A stretch of DNA of 64,000 nt from Kitasatospora cineracea. GTDB lineage: Bacteria; Actinomycetota; Actinomycetes; Streptomycetales; Streptomycetaceae. Under the pieces are notes generated by a model. It made no database searches. It was given only the letters and a program-made list of their open reading frames with translations, and had not been told where the DNA came from. Location of the stretch: NCBI RefSeq assembly GCF_003751605.1, contig NZ_RJVJ01000001.1, forward strand, positions 310,001 through 374,000. Reading direction: 5' to 3'. Made by a program: the position numbers and the translations under genes. Position 1 is the stretch's first letter, and every line of letters begins with the position of its first letter. Shown here one piece after another: positions 9,292 through 17,763 of the stretch.

Positions 9292-11201
9292 ATGGCAGCC
9301 GACACTCCGCAGAACGCCGTCCCACTCCCACCGGTCTTCCAGCCGCTGCTGCCGGACGACCCGCGGGAGGTCGGCGGGTACCGGCTGTTCGCCCGCCTCG
9401 GCGCCGGCGGCATGGGCCGGGTCTACCTGTCGTACACGCCGGGCGGCCGGCCGGTGGCGCTCAAGGTGGTGCGGCCGGAGTTCGCCGAGGACGGGGAGTT
9501 CCGCCGCCGCTTCGCGCAGGAGGTGAGCAGCGCCCAGCGCATCCACGGGCTGTACACGGCGCAGGTGATCGACTCCGGCGGCCTGGAGTCGGGCGCGCCG
9601 TGGCTGGTCACCTCGTACGTGCCCGGGCCGTCACTGCAGCAGGTGGTGCGCGAGCACGGGGCGCTGCCGGTGCGCACGGTGCTGCTGCTGGTGGGCGGGA
9701 TCGCGGAGGCGCTGCAGGCGATCCACAGCGTGCGGGTGGTGCACCGGGACCTCAAGCCGGCCAACGTGCTGGTGGCCGCGGACGGGCCGCGGGTGATCGA
9801 CTTCGGCATCGCGCGGGCCGCCGACGCGACGGCGCTGACCGGCACCGGCTACCGGATCGGCTCGCCCGCCTTCATGTCGCCGGAGCAGGCCCAGGGCCGG
9901 CCGGTCACCGCGGCCACCGACGTGTTCGCGCTGGGCGCGCTGGCCGCGTACGTGGCGGGCGGCGCGCCGCCGTTCGGCGACGGGCCGGACACCGCGGTGC
10001 TGTACCGGGTGGTGCACGAGGAGCCGGAGCTGGGCACGGTGCCGGCGCCGCTGCGCGAGCTGATCGGGCGCTGCCTGGCCAAGGACCCGGAGGACCGGCC
10101 GACGCCCGCCGAGATCATCGAGGCGGCCCGGGAGCACCCGGTGGTGGGCGGGCAGCTGCGGTTCGGCGAGGACTGGCTGCCGGGGCAGGTGAACACCGAG
10201 ATCACCCGGCGCTCCGACCTGCCGAGGACCCCGCCGACGCCGCTGCCGGCCGCGCCGCCGACCCTGCCGGCCACTCCCCCCTGCCGTTCGCCCCGCCGGC
10301 CCGGCCGCCCGCGCAGGCGCACGTCCCGCTGCCGCCGGCCGGGGTGTTCGGGCCGCCCGTGCCCGTCTCGGAGGCGGCCACCGGCCCGGTGGCGCCGGCC
10401 GATCCGACGGTGCGGCTGACCGAGCAGCACACCCCGCCGCCCGGCCCGGCCGTCCCGTTCGCCACCGGACCCGGTCCGTTCGCCACCGGGCCCGTCCCGG
10501 CGCCCGCCCCCGCTCCGGCCGCCGGGCGGGAGGAGCGCCGCCGCGGGGTGTCCTGGAAGACCCTGCTGGTGGTCGCGCTGGTGACGCTGCTGGCGGGCAC
10601 CACGGGCGGGCTGGTGCTGATGAAGCAGCTCGGCAAGAACGACAAGAAGGACGACCGTCCGGTCGCCACCCGGACCGTCACGGTGGGCCCGAGTCCGGCG
10701 GGCGGCGGGGTGGGCGGCGACGGCGGCAGCCAGGACCGGGTGTCGGCCCCGCCGTCGGCGTCGGCGTCCGCGTCCGCCGGCGCGAAGACCTCGGCCTCCG
10801 CGTCGGCCCACCAGAGCGGGGCGCCGGCCGGGTTCACCGCGGTCTACACCGACCGCGCGCTGTCCGCGCCCAGCAACGACTACGGCTTCGACCTGCTCAA
10901 CGGCAAGGTGGTGCCGACCTCGGTCAGCGACACCCTGGTGCGGCCCAGCTACGACAAGCTGTACGTGCCGGACGACTTCGACCGCTACCTCAGCAAGTCG
11001 GACTCGCTCAGCCCGCAGGAGTGCTCGGACGCCATCGACAAGAACCCGAGCGCCTCGTTCCCGTACGGCGACCTGCCGCCGGGCCGGCTGATCTGCGTGC
11101 GCAACCGGCAGAGCTGGGGCGTGGCGATCATGAAGATCACCAACGTCGGCAACGACGGCGCGGTGTCGCTCTCGCTCAGCTACTACCGGTACAACGGCTG
11201 A
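9292..11201 (+). CDS. Membrane Ser/Thr protein kinase (PknB type), split by a one-base frameshift
   Basis: The ATG at 9292 follows AAGGGGG. The first frame encodes a complete Hanks-type kinase domain: glycine loop GAGGMG near residue 37, VALKVV lysine, HRDLKPANV, DFGIAR and a SPAFMSPEQ activation segment. After residue about 330 this frame becomes Arg-rich and ends at 10419. A different frame, open to 11201, continues the expected protein: Pro-rich linker, one transmembrane helix (TLLVVALVTLLAGTTGGLVL) and a Ser/Ala-rich stalk leading to an extracellular domain ending YYRYNG. The switch lies in the six-C run 10276-10281; one extra C gives a continuous protein of about 636 residues. It is either a sequencing error or a real mutation that removes the sensor domain. 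Confidence 0.85.
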
Positions 11202-11264
11202 TCGCGGCGCCACTATCCTGGGGTGCGACGGACCTGGAACCACCCACCCCCGGAGCGAACCACC

Positions 11265-11444
11265 GTGTACTTCACCGACCGCGGCATCGAGGAGTTGGAG
11301 AGCCGGCGTGGCGAGGAGGAGGTCACTTTCGAGTGGCTGGCCGAGCGCCTGCGGGAGTTCGTGGACCTGAACCCGGACTTCGAGGTGCCGGTGGAGCGGC
11401 TGGCCACCTGGCTGGCCCGGCTGGACGACGAGGACGACGAGTGA
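11265..11444 (+). CDS. Small acidic DUF6104-type protein
   Basis: A 59-residue, highly charged protein (VYFTDRGIEELESRRGE... ending LARLDDEDDE). It matches my memory of the short conserved actinobacterial DUF6104 family, which has no known function. The GTG at 11265 fits the conserved N-terminus. A TATCCT hexamer at 11213-11218 is a plausible -10, giving a leader of about 40 bases. It has its own terminator, so it appears monocistronic. Confidence 0.8.
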   Translation: MYFTDRGIEELESRRGEEEVTFEWLAERLREFVDLNPDFEVPVERLATWLARLDDEDDE

Positions 11445-11467
11445 CCGGCTGACGCACCGTCAGCAGC

Positions 11468-11501
11468 ACGGCCCGGGAGGCGGTTCCGCCTCCCGGGCCG
11501 T
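11468..11501 (+). terminator. Terminator after the DUF6104-type gene
   Basis: Perfect 16-bp arms 11468-11483 and 11486-11501 around a TT. A smaller CTGACG-CAC-CGTCAG palindrome just before it also folds. Confidence 0.75.
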
Positions 11502-11582
11502 CCGCGTTCCCGGGGTCGCCCCGGAGGGCGGGTCGGGGCCGGGTCGGGGTGCGCTCCGGGTCGGGATCGGGGTCGGGTCTCC

Positions 11583-11638
11583 TTGACTTCCCGGCCACGC
11601 GATATATCGTGAATAGCAGAAGAACGCGATACATCGCG
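11583..11638 (+). promoter_or_regulatory. Promoter with twin CGAT palindromes before the DUF4097-PadR operon
   Basis: TTGACT at 11583-11588 is a good -35. Two palindromic elements follow: CGATATATCG at 11600-11609 and CGCGATACATCGCG at 11625-11638, with centres about 27 bases apart on nearly the same helix face. They lie just before the DUF4097 start and are the obvious candidate operator for the PadR regulator encoded in the same operon (inference). Confidence 0.6.
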
Positions 11639-11661
11639 TATGGGCGGACGGGGAGCCGGAA

Positions 11662-12555
11662 ATGACCCAGTGGACGGTAGACAGCACCGAGCAGATCGCC
11701 TTCGACGAGAGCGTGCACACCCTGCACGTCCGGGTCGTCGACGGCGCCGTGAACGTGGTCCCCACCGAGGGGCCCGCCCGACTGGAGGTGGCCAGGCTGG
11801 AGGGCGAGCCGCTCCAGGTCACCCTGGAGGACGGCGTGCTCACGGTCACCTACAAGGACCTCAGCTGGGGCGAGTTCGGCGAGGCCGTGAAGTCCGTGCA
11901 GACGGTGAAGTCCTTCTTCTCCGGGCTGCGCCGCAAGCGCAGCGCCGACCTGACGGTCGCGGTGCCGGCCGCCGCCGTGGTCCGGGTCGGCACCGTCTCC
12001 GCCGACGCCACCGTCTCCGGCATCGCCGGCGAGGTCGGCGTGCACGGGGCCAGCGGCGCCACCACGCTGGCCGGGCTGACCGGCCTGGTCAGCGCCAACA
12101 CCGTCTCGGGGGACGTGGACGCCGAGGGCCTGTCCGGCGAGCTGAAGGTCAACACGGTGTCCGGCGCCGTCACCCTGGTGGCCGGTTCGGCGACCAGGAT
12201 CCGCGCCCACTCGGTGTCCGGCGCCGTCACCCTGGACCTGGACGCCGCCACCCCCACCGACATCGGCGTCAACACCGTCTCCGGCCCGGTCGGCGTCCGG
12301 CTGCCCGCCCTCGCCGACGCCAAGGTCGAGGCCGGCACCACCAGCGGGACGCTCTCCAGCGCCTTCGCCGAGCTCAGCGTCGGCGGCGGCTGGGGCTCCA
12401 AGAAGCTCTCCGGCCAGCTCGGCACCGGCCGCGGCCGCCTCGCGGTGACCACCGTGACCGGCGCGGTCACCGTCCAGCGCCGCCCCGAGGCCGAGGAGGA
12501 CCGCCCGCCCAAGGAGCTGTCGACCTCCCCGCTCGACCTGACCAAGGAGTCCTGA
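11662..12555 (+). CDS. DUF4097 family beta-strand repeat protein
   Basis: Protein of 297 residues with no signal peptide or transmembrane segment. Its middle is a run of short repeated units of the form VNTVSGAVTL / AHSVSGAVTL / VNTVSGPVGV, the signature of the DUF4097 right-handed beta-helix-like family. Function in the family is unclear; envelope-stress roles are suggested for relatives. Its stop overlaps the start of the PadR gene (TGATG), so the two are translationally coupled, and the pairing is common in actinobacteria. The C-terminus (RPPKELSTSPLDLTKES) is polar. Regulation is probably through the palindromes just upstream. Confidence 0.85.
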   Translation: MTQWTVDSTEQIAFDESVHTLHVRVVDGAVNVVPTEGPARLEVARLEGEPLQVTLEDGVLTVTYKDLSWGEFGEAVKSVQTVKSFFSGLRRKRSADLTVAVPAAAVVRVGTVSADATVSGIAGEVGVHGASGATTLAGLTGLVSANTVSGDVDAEGLSGELKVNTVSGAVTLVAGSATRIRAHSVSGAVTLDLDAATPTDIGVNTVSGPVGVRLPALADAKVEAGTTSGTLSSAFAELSVGGGWGSKKLSGQLGTGRGRLAVTTVTGAVTVQRRPEAEEDRPPKELSTSPLDLTKES

Positions 12556-13538
12556 TGACACCGGTGTTCGGCCACGGGCGGCTGCGCCTCTACCTGCTGA
12601 AGCTGCTCGACGAGAGCCCCCGGCACGGCTACGAGGTGATCCGGCTGCTGGAGGAGCGCTTCCACGGCCTGTACGCGCCCTCCGCGGGCACCGTCTACCC
12701 CCGGCTGGCCAAGCTGGAGGCCGAGGGCCTGGTCAGCCACACCACCGAGGGCGGCCGCAAGGTCTACCGGCTGACCGACGCCGGGCGGAGCGAACTCGCC
12801 TCCCGGGCCGCCGAGTTGACCGACCTGGAGGCCGAGATCCACGACTCGGTCGGCCAGCTCGCCGGGGCCATCCGGCAGGACGTCCGGGACAACGCCAAGG
12901 ACCTGCGCGCCGAGCTGTGGAACCAGGCCGCCGCCGACCCCGCCGCGTCCTCGGCCGGGACGCCCTGGCGCGACCAGGAGTCCTGGCAGCGGGCCAAGGA
13001 GGAGTTCGCCCGGCTCAAGGCCGAGACCAAGGAGCAGGCCCGGCGCGCCAAGGAGCAGGAGAAGGCCGCCCGGCAGCAGACCAAGGCCGCCGAGGCGGAG
13101 GCCAGGAAGCTGCGCGAGCAGTCCAAGGCCGCCCGCACCGCCGCCCAGCAGGAGGCGCTGCGGCTCAAGCGCCGGGTCGAGGAGCAGGTCAGGGCGCACG
13201 CCGCGGGCGGCGACTGGTCGGCCGGCCTGGCCGAGGGCCTGGCCGAACTCACCCGCGGCCTGGGCTCGTTGGCGGACGCCGCGCGCTGGGGCGGGCCCGA
13301 GGAGCCGGCCGTCCGGATCGACCTCGACAAGGACGCCCCGGCGCCCGAGGCCGCCGACCTGCCGGACTGGGCCCGCACCGACCCGGACGGCGACCCGGCC
13401 CGCGAGCTCGAGCGGCTGCTCGACCGGTTCCGCGACCACGTCCGGGACACCGCCCGCGACCGCGGCGTCGACGCCGCCCGGCTGGCCCGCGCCCAGCAGG
13501 CGCTGGCCGCCGCCGCCCGCGCCCTGTACGGGCGCTGA
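12555..13538 (+). CDS. PadR-family transcriptional regulator with long coiled-coil extension
   Basis: A 327-residue regulator. Residues about 5-85 form the PadR winged helix (LYLLKLLDESPRHGYEVIRLLEE, SAGTVYPRLAKLEAEGLV, GGRKVYRLTDAG). Ordinary PadR proteins are 110-190 residues. Here a Lys/Glu/Ala-rich coiled coil follows (KAETKEQARRAKEQEKAARQ, about 150-215), then an acidic C-terminal part and a last helix. The extra region may bind the DUF4097 partner or oligomerise; that is inference. It overlaps the preceding gene by one base and likely represses the shared promoter. Confidence 0.88.
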   Translation: MTPVFGHGRLRLYLLKLLDESPRHGYEVIRLLEERFHGLYAPSAGTVYPRLAKLEAEGLVSHTTEGGRKVYRLTDAGRSELASRAAELTDLEAEIHDSVGQLAGAIRQDVRDNAKDLRAELWNQAAADPAASSAGTPWRDQESWQRAKEEFARLKAETKEQARRAKEQEKAARQQTKAAEAEARKLREQSKAARTAAQQEALRLKRRVEEQVRAHAAGGDWSAGLAEGLAELTRGLGSLADAARWGGPEEPAVRIDLDKDAPAPEAADLPDWARTDPDGDPARELERLLDRFRDHVRDTARDRGVDAARLARAQQALAAAARALYGR

Positions 13539-13555
13539 CGGCGCGTCAGAGACCC

Positions 13556-13588
13556 GGAGCGCCCCCGAGGACGGGTCGGGGGCGCTCC
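13556..13588. terminator. Bidirectional terminator between convergent genes
   Basis: Perfect 13-bp stem (13556-13568 with 13576-13588) with a 7-base loop, between the PadR gene on the plus strand and the oxidoreductase gene on the minus strand. Confidence 0.8.
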
Positions 13589-13625
13589 GCCCGCTGCGCG
13601 GGCCCGCCGGGGGCGGCGGGGGCCG

Positions 13626-14588
13626 TCAGGGGGTGAGCACCAGCTTGCCGAACACGTCCCCGCGCTCCAGCCGGGCGAACGCCTCCCGGGCCTCCGCCAG
13701 CGGCAGCACCGAGTCGATCACCGGCCGCACCCCGGCGTTGGCGCACAGCGCCAGCAGGCCGGCCAGCTCCTCCTTGGAGCCCATCGTCGAGCCGACCACC
13801 TTCAGCTCCAGGAAGAAGATCCGGTTCAGCTCGGCGGCCTTCGGGTTCGGCCCGCTGGTGGCCCCCGAGATCACGATCGTGCCGCCCGGGCGCAGCGACT
13901 TCACCGAGTGCGACCAGGTCGCCGCGCCGACCGTCTCCAGCACCGCGTCCACCCGCTCGGGCAGCCGGGCCCCGCTCTCGAACGCGGCGTCCGCGCCGAG
14001 CTCCACCGCCCGGGCCCGCTTCGCCTCGTCCCGCCCGGTGACCCACACCCGCAGCCCGGCCGCCTTGGCCAGCACCACCAGCGCGGTCGACACCCCGCCG
14101 CCGGCGCCCTGCACCAGCACGGTGTCGCCGGGCTTCACCCCGGCGTTGGTGAACAGCATCCGGTACGCGGTCAGCCAGGCGGTGGGCAGGCAGGCGGCCT
14201 GCTCGAAGCTCAGCTCCTTCGGCTTGGGCAGCAGGTTCCAGGTCGGCACCGCGACGCGCTGGGCGAAGGTGCCCTGGTAGCGCTCGGTCAGGATCGAGCG
14301 CGGCTCGTGCGAGCCGACGCCGTGGCCGCTCTGGCCGATCACCGAGTGGATCACCACCTCGTTGCCGTCCTGGTCCACGCCCGCCGCGTCGCAGCCGAGC
14401 ACCATCGGCAGCCGCTCGGCGGGCAGGCCCACCCCGCGCAGCGACCACAGGTCGTGGTGGTTGAGCGTGGCGGCCTTCACCGTCACCACGCTCCAGCCCG
14501 GCCGCGCCTCCGGTTCGGGCAGCTCGCCCAGCTCCAGTGCGCTCAACGGGTCGTCGGGACTGATACGGGCGGCGTAGGCAGCGAACAT
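13626..14588 (-). CDS. Quinone oxidoreductase-like zinc-independent MDR protein
   Basis: NAD(P)H-dependent medium-chain dehydrogenase/reductase of 320 residues. It has the N-terminal GroES-like fold (NHHDLWSLRG, GCDAAGV) and a Rossmann nucleotide site VQGAGGGVSTALVVLAKAAG. The structural zinc cysteine cluster is absent, as in quinone reductase-type members. ATG 14588 is used because it matches the family N-terminus (MFAAYAARI); its ribosome-binding site is weak. The gene stands alone between two terminators. The substrate is unknown; reduction of quinones or enones is the family expectation. Confidence 0.85.
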   Translation of the reverse strand: MFAAYAARISPDDPLSALELGELPEPEARPGWSVVTVKAATLNHHDLWSLRGVGLPAERLPMVLGCDAAGVDQDGNEVVIHSVIGQSGHGVGSHEPRSILTERYQGTFAQRVAVPTWNLLPKPKELSFEQAACLPTAWLTAYRMLFTNAGVKPGDTVLVQGAGGGVSTALVVLAKAAGLRVWVTGRDEAKRARAVELGADAAFESGARLPERVDAVLETVGAATWSHSVKSLRPGGTIVISGATSGPNPKAAELNRIFFLELKVVGSTMGSKEELAGLLALCANAGVRPVIDSVLPLAEAREAFARLERGDVFGKLVLTP

Positions 14589-14715
14589 GCCCGGACCATA
14601 GCCCCGCGGGGCCCGGCCCGTTAACCGCGACGCACTGTGAACGTCCCCATATTGCTTTTCCCGCACCGGTGTTCCGTGCGCGGGCACCGCGCCCCGCGCC
14701 GGGGGAGGACGGACG

Positions 14716-14760
14716 GCGGGGTCCGCCCCGGACGGTGTCCCGTCCCCGGGCGGACCCCGC
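14716..14760 (-). terminator. Terminator after malic enzyme
   Basis: GC-rich hairpin with 13-bp arms 14716-14728 and 14748-14760, 17 bases past the malic enzyme stop on the minus strand. Confidence 0.7.
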
Positions 14761-14777
14761 GGCACCGCGGCTGCGCG

Positions 14778-15971
14778 TCAGACCCGCGCGATGCCCTCCG
14801 CCTTCGCCGCCTCCGCGACCGCGCGGGTGACCGCCGGGGCGACCCGCTCGTCGAAGGGCGACGGGATGACCTTCTGCGGCGTCAGCTCGTCGGCGACGAC
14901 GCCCGCCAGGGCCTTCGCCGCGGCGAGCTTCATGCCCTCGGAGATCCGGCCGGCCCGGACCGAGAGCGCCCCGGCGAAGATGCCCGGGAAGGCCAGCACG
15001 TTGTTGATCTGGTTCGGGAAGTCGGAGCGCCCGGTGGCGACGACCGCCGCGTACCGGTGGGCCACCTCGGGGTGGATCTCCGGGGTGGGGTTGGCCATGG
15101 CGAAGATGAAGCAGCCCGGCGCCATGGTGGCGACGACCTCCTCCGGGACGGTGCCGCCGGAGACCCCGATGAACACGTCCGCGCCCGCCAGCGCGTCGGC
15201 CAGGGTGCCCTTGCGGCCGGTCCGGTTGGTGAGCGCCGCGATCTCGGCCTTGGCGTCGGTGAGGTCCTCGCGGCCCTGGTGGACCACGCCCCGGCGGTCG
15301 CAGACCGCGACGTCGCCGATGCCCGCGGCCAGCAGCATCTTGGCGATGGCGATGCCGGCCGCGCCCGCGCCGGAGATGACCGCGCGCAGGTCGCCGATCC
15401 GGCGGCCGGTCACCTCGGCCGCGTTCCACAGGGCGGCGGTGGTGACGATCGCGGTGCCGTGCTGGTCGTCGTGGAAGACCGGGATGTCGAGCCGCTCCTG
15501 GAGCTGCTTCTCGATCTCGAAGCAGCGCGGGGCGGAGATGTCCTCCAGGTTGACGCCGCCGAAGGACGGGGCGAGCCGGACGACGGTCTCGACGATCTCG
15601 TCGACGCCGGTGCAGTCCAGCGCGATCGGCACCGCGTCGACGCCGCCGAACTGCTTGAACAGGATGGCCTTGCCCTCCATCACGGGCAGCGAGGCCCGCG
15701 GGCCGATGTCGCCGAGGCCGAGCACCGCGGTGCCGTCGGTGACGACGGCGACGGTGTTGGACTTCCAGGTGTAGTCGTCGACCAGTTCGGGCTGTTCGGC
15801 GATGGCGGTGCAGACCCGGGCCACGCCCGGGGTGTAGGCGAGCGACAGGTCCTCGGCGTCGCGCACCGGGACGGTCGCCCGGATCTCCATCTTGCCGCCG
15901 CGGTGGAGCGCGAAGACGGCGTCCACCGGGTCGTCGGTGCTCTGGGTGTCGGTGATGATCTCCGCTGCCAC
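14778..15971 (-). CDS. NAD(P)-dependent malic enzyme
   Basis: Oxidative decarboxylation of malate to pyruvate, giving NAD(P)H and linking the TCA cycle to pyruvate. The 397 residues comprise the short bacterial form without the phosphotransacetylase tail. Motifs are SLAYTPGVARVC, GLGDIGPRASLPVMEGKA, HDDQHGTAIV (metal site), the dinucleotide site SGAGAAGIAIAKML, and NPTPEIHPE. The GTG at 15971 follows GAAGAGG at good spacing. It lies opposite the ABC transporter genes; GATAGT near 16013-16018 is a possible minus-strand -10. The cofactor (NAD or NADP) cannot be decided by eye. Confidence 0.93.
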   Translation of the reverse strand: MAAEIITDTQSTDDPVDAVFALHRGGKMEIRATVPVRDAEDLSLAYTPGVARVCTAIAEQPELVDDYTWKSNTVAVVTDGTAVLGLGDIGPRASLPVMEGKAILFKQFGGVDAVPIALDCTGVDEIVETVVRLAPSFGGVNLEDISAPRCFEIEKQLQERLDIPVFHDDQHGTAIVTTAALWNAAEVTGRRIGDLRAVISGAGAAGIAIAKMLLAAGIGDVAVCDRRGVVHQGREDLTDAKAEIAALTNRTGRKGTLADALAGADVFIGVSGGTVPEEVVATMAPGCFIFAMANPTPEIHPEVAHRYAAVVATGRSDFPNQINNVLAFPGIFAGALSVRAGRISEGMKLAAAKALAGVVADELTPQKVIPSPFDERVAPAVTRAVAEAAKAEGIARV

Positions 15972-16529
15972 AATGACCTCTTCGTCATATCAGCGAAGGC
16001 GCGCGTCCGACGGACTATCGGCCCGGCCACGCGGGAACGCGTGAGTCCGAGTCCGCCGCTTGAGGCGAACTCGGGTCCGGGTCGGGCGCTGCCGTCAGCG
16101 GCGCCCTCGGGTGAGGGTATAGGTGTTCTGCGCTGTTTCGTCCGGATCCGGCACCGCACCTGTGCCGGGTCCTTCTTGTCCGCGTGGCCCCCGAAGCGAG
16201 GGGTCCGCAGGGCACTCGCAGGAGCGAACGCAGACACGGAGGGGAGCTGGCGCCTTCGGATACGGAGCCGGTGACGGCTTCCGTTCCTGGGCACCCCGGC
16301 CCTGTGGCGAACCGGCGGTCTGAGTTCTGCGTCGGGGGTCACCCGATACCAGATTCTGACACACCCGCTACCCGGTCCATCAGGTCGGGATGGCAGTATC
16401 CGGTGTTCGACCACCGTTGTCCGGACGTTCCCGCGCCTGTCGGGCCGCGTCCTGCCCCGTCGCACCCGGCCGCGCCCACCGGCGCGCAGCGGCGGGGGCC
16501 CGCCCCACCTCTCCCACAGGAGGACCCAG
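15972..16529. promoter_or_regulatory. Divergent intergenic region, malic enzyme / ABC binding protein
   Basis: About 560 bases without a gene. It holds an 11-bp hairpin (16144-16154 with 16162-16172, one G-T pair) followed by TTCTTGT, which would act as a factor-independent terminator or attenuator on the plus strand. A TATAGG hexamer at 16118-16123 lies just ahead of it. A CTGACA at 16356-16361 with ATCAGG 17 bases later is a weak promoter candidate for the ABC gene. I recognise no known riboswitch. Confidence 0.35.
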
Positions 16530-17471
16530 ATGTCGACGGACACTCCCCCCGCCAGATCCGGCGCCGTTCCCCGCCCCGCCGTCCTCGCCGCCGCCGCGGT
16601 GGCCGGCTCCCTGCTGCTGGCGGGCTGCGGCTCCGGCACCCCGTCCGGCGGCAGCGCCCCGGACACCGACCTGCACGCCCAACTGCCCGCGCAGGTACGG
16701 TCCGCGGGGGTGCTGCGGATCGGCTCGGACCTGACCTACGCTCCGATCGGATTCAAGGGCGAGGGCGGCAAGCCGGACGGGCTGGACGTCGACCTGGCCC
16801 ACGCGCTGGGCGACGCGCTGGGCGTGCAGGTGCAGTTCGTCGACGCGCCGTTCGACCGGCTGCGGCTGGGGCTGCAGGCGCACGAGTACGACCTGCTGAT
16901 GTCCGGGATGACCGACAACCCGCAGCGCCGGGACGGCACCGACGACCAGGCCCGCAAGATCAACGAGGGCCTGGACTTCGTGGACTACTTCGTCACCGGC
17001 ACCTCGATCGTGGTGGCCAAGGGCAACCCGCAGAAGGTCTCCACCCTGGACGACCTGTGCGGGCGGACGGTCGCGCTGCAGCGCGGCACCGTCCAGTCGG
17101 TGCTGATGGAGCGCCAGGTCGGGGCCTGCCAGAAGGCCGGCAAGAAGCTGACGGTGACCGAGACCGACACCGACGACCAGGCGCTGGCGCTGGTGGCCCA
17201 GGGCCGGGCGGCGGCCGACCTGAACGACTCCCCGGTCGCGGCGCACGCGGTCAAGAACGGCCGGGCCGGGGCGCAGTTCCAGCTGGCCGGCGAGCAGTTG
17301 CAGGTGGCGCCGTACGGGATCGCGTTCGCCAAGGAGGACACCGCGCTGCGGGACGCCGTGGCGAAGGCGCTGAACCGGCTGATCCGGGACGGGGTGTACG
17401 ACAAGGTGCTGGCCAAGTGGGGCCTGGCCGACGGGGCGGTGCAGAGCGCCGTGGTGAACGGCAGCTTCTAG
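16530..17471 (+). CDS. Amino-acid ABC transporter substrate-binding lipoprotein (paralogue 1)
   Basis: Extracytoplasmic binding protein of the glutamate/polar amino-acid family, 313 residues. AGGAGG precedes the ATG at 16530. A lipoprotein signal ends in LLLAGC (Cys33). The mature protein shows family features: VLRIGSDLTYAPIGF, GLDVDLAHALGDALG, FDRLRLGLQAHEYDLLMSGMTD, FVDYFVTGTS and the C-terminal PYGIAFAKEDTALRDAV. It carries a short charged insert near residue 140 (RRDGTDDQARKINEG) that the second paralogue lacks. A terminator separates it from that paralogue, so it may be expressed alone yet share the downstream permease and ATPase. Ligand not determined. Confidence 0.9.
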   Translation: MSTDTPPARSGAVPRPAVLAAAAVAGSLLLAGCGSGTPSGGSAPDTDLHAQLPAQVRSAGVLRIGSDLTYAPIGFKGEGGKPDGLDVDLAHALGDALGVQVQFVDAPFDRLRLGLQAHEYDLLMSGMTDNPQRRDGTDDQARKINEGLDFVDYFVTGTSIVVAKGNPQKVSTLDDLCGRTVALQRGTVQSVLMERQVGACQKAGKKLTVTETDTDDQALALVAQGRAAADLNDSPVAAHAVKNGRAGAQFQLAGEQLQVAPYGIAFAKEDTALRDAVAKALNRLIRDGVYDKVLAKWGLADGAVQSAVVNGSF

Positions 17472-17514
17472 CCGGACGGACGGGCCGGGGCCGGCCGGAA
17501 CGGGGGCGGAGTGT

Positions 17515-17542
17515 CACCCGGTGCATGGGCATGCACCGGGTG
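17515..17542 (+). terminator. Terminator between the two binding-protein genes
   Basis: Perfect 12-bp inverted repeat (17515-17526 with 17531-17542, GGGC loop). The rest of 17543-17763 holds a leader with two direct TCCGATTT copies (near 17592 and 17615) and an inverted ATCGGA (17652-17657); their role is unknown. Confidence 0.65.
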
Positions 17543-17763
17543 GCATGGCCGGGGAAAAGCTCCGCATACCGGACGGTCATCTGTCCTGTTATCCGATTTT
17601 GATCTGGGAGGGGGTCCGATTTCCCACCCACAGTGGCAGGATTCCCCCCACATCGGATCCACCTGTCACCTCGGCGGAGGGTGGCGAGCACCGAACTGCT
17701 GTACCGCTCGGCACCCCCCGGCGGCGCGGCGCCCCGTCCGATTCCCCCAGGAGGAGATCCCCC

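Noticed and set aside
16118..16172. Complete small RNA or riboswitch before the amino-acid binding protein
   Set aside because: The terminator-like hairpin is good, but the TATAGG has no -35 and the body would be only about 40 bases; I keep it only as a possible attenuator.
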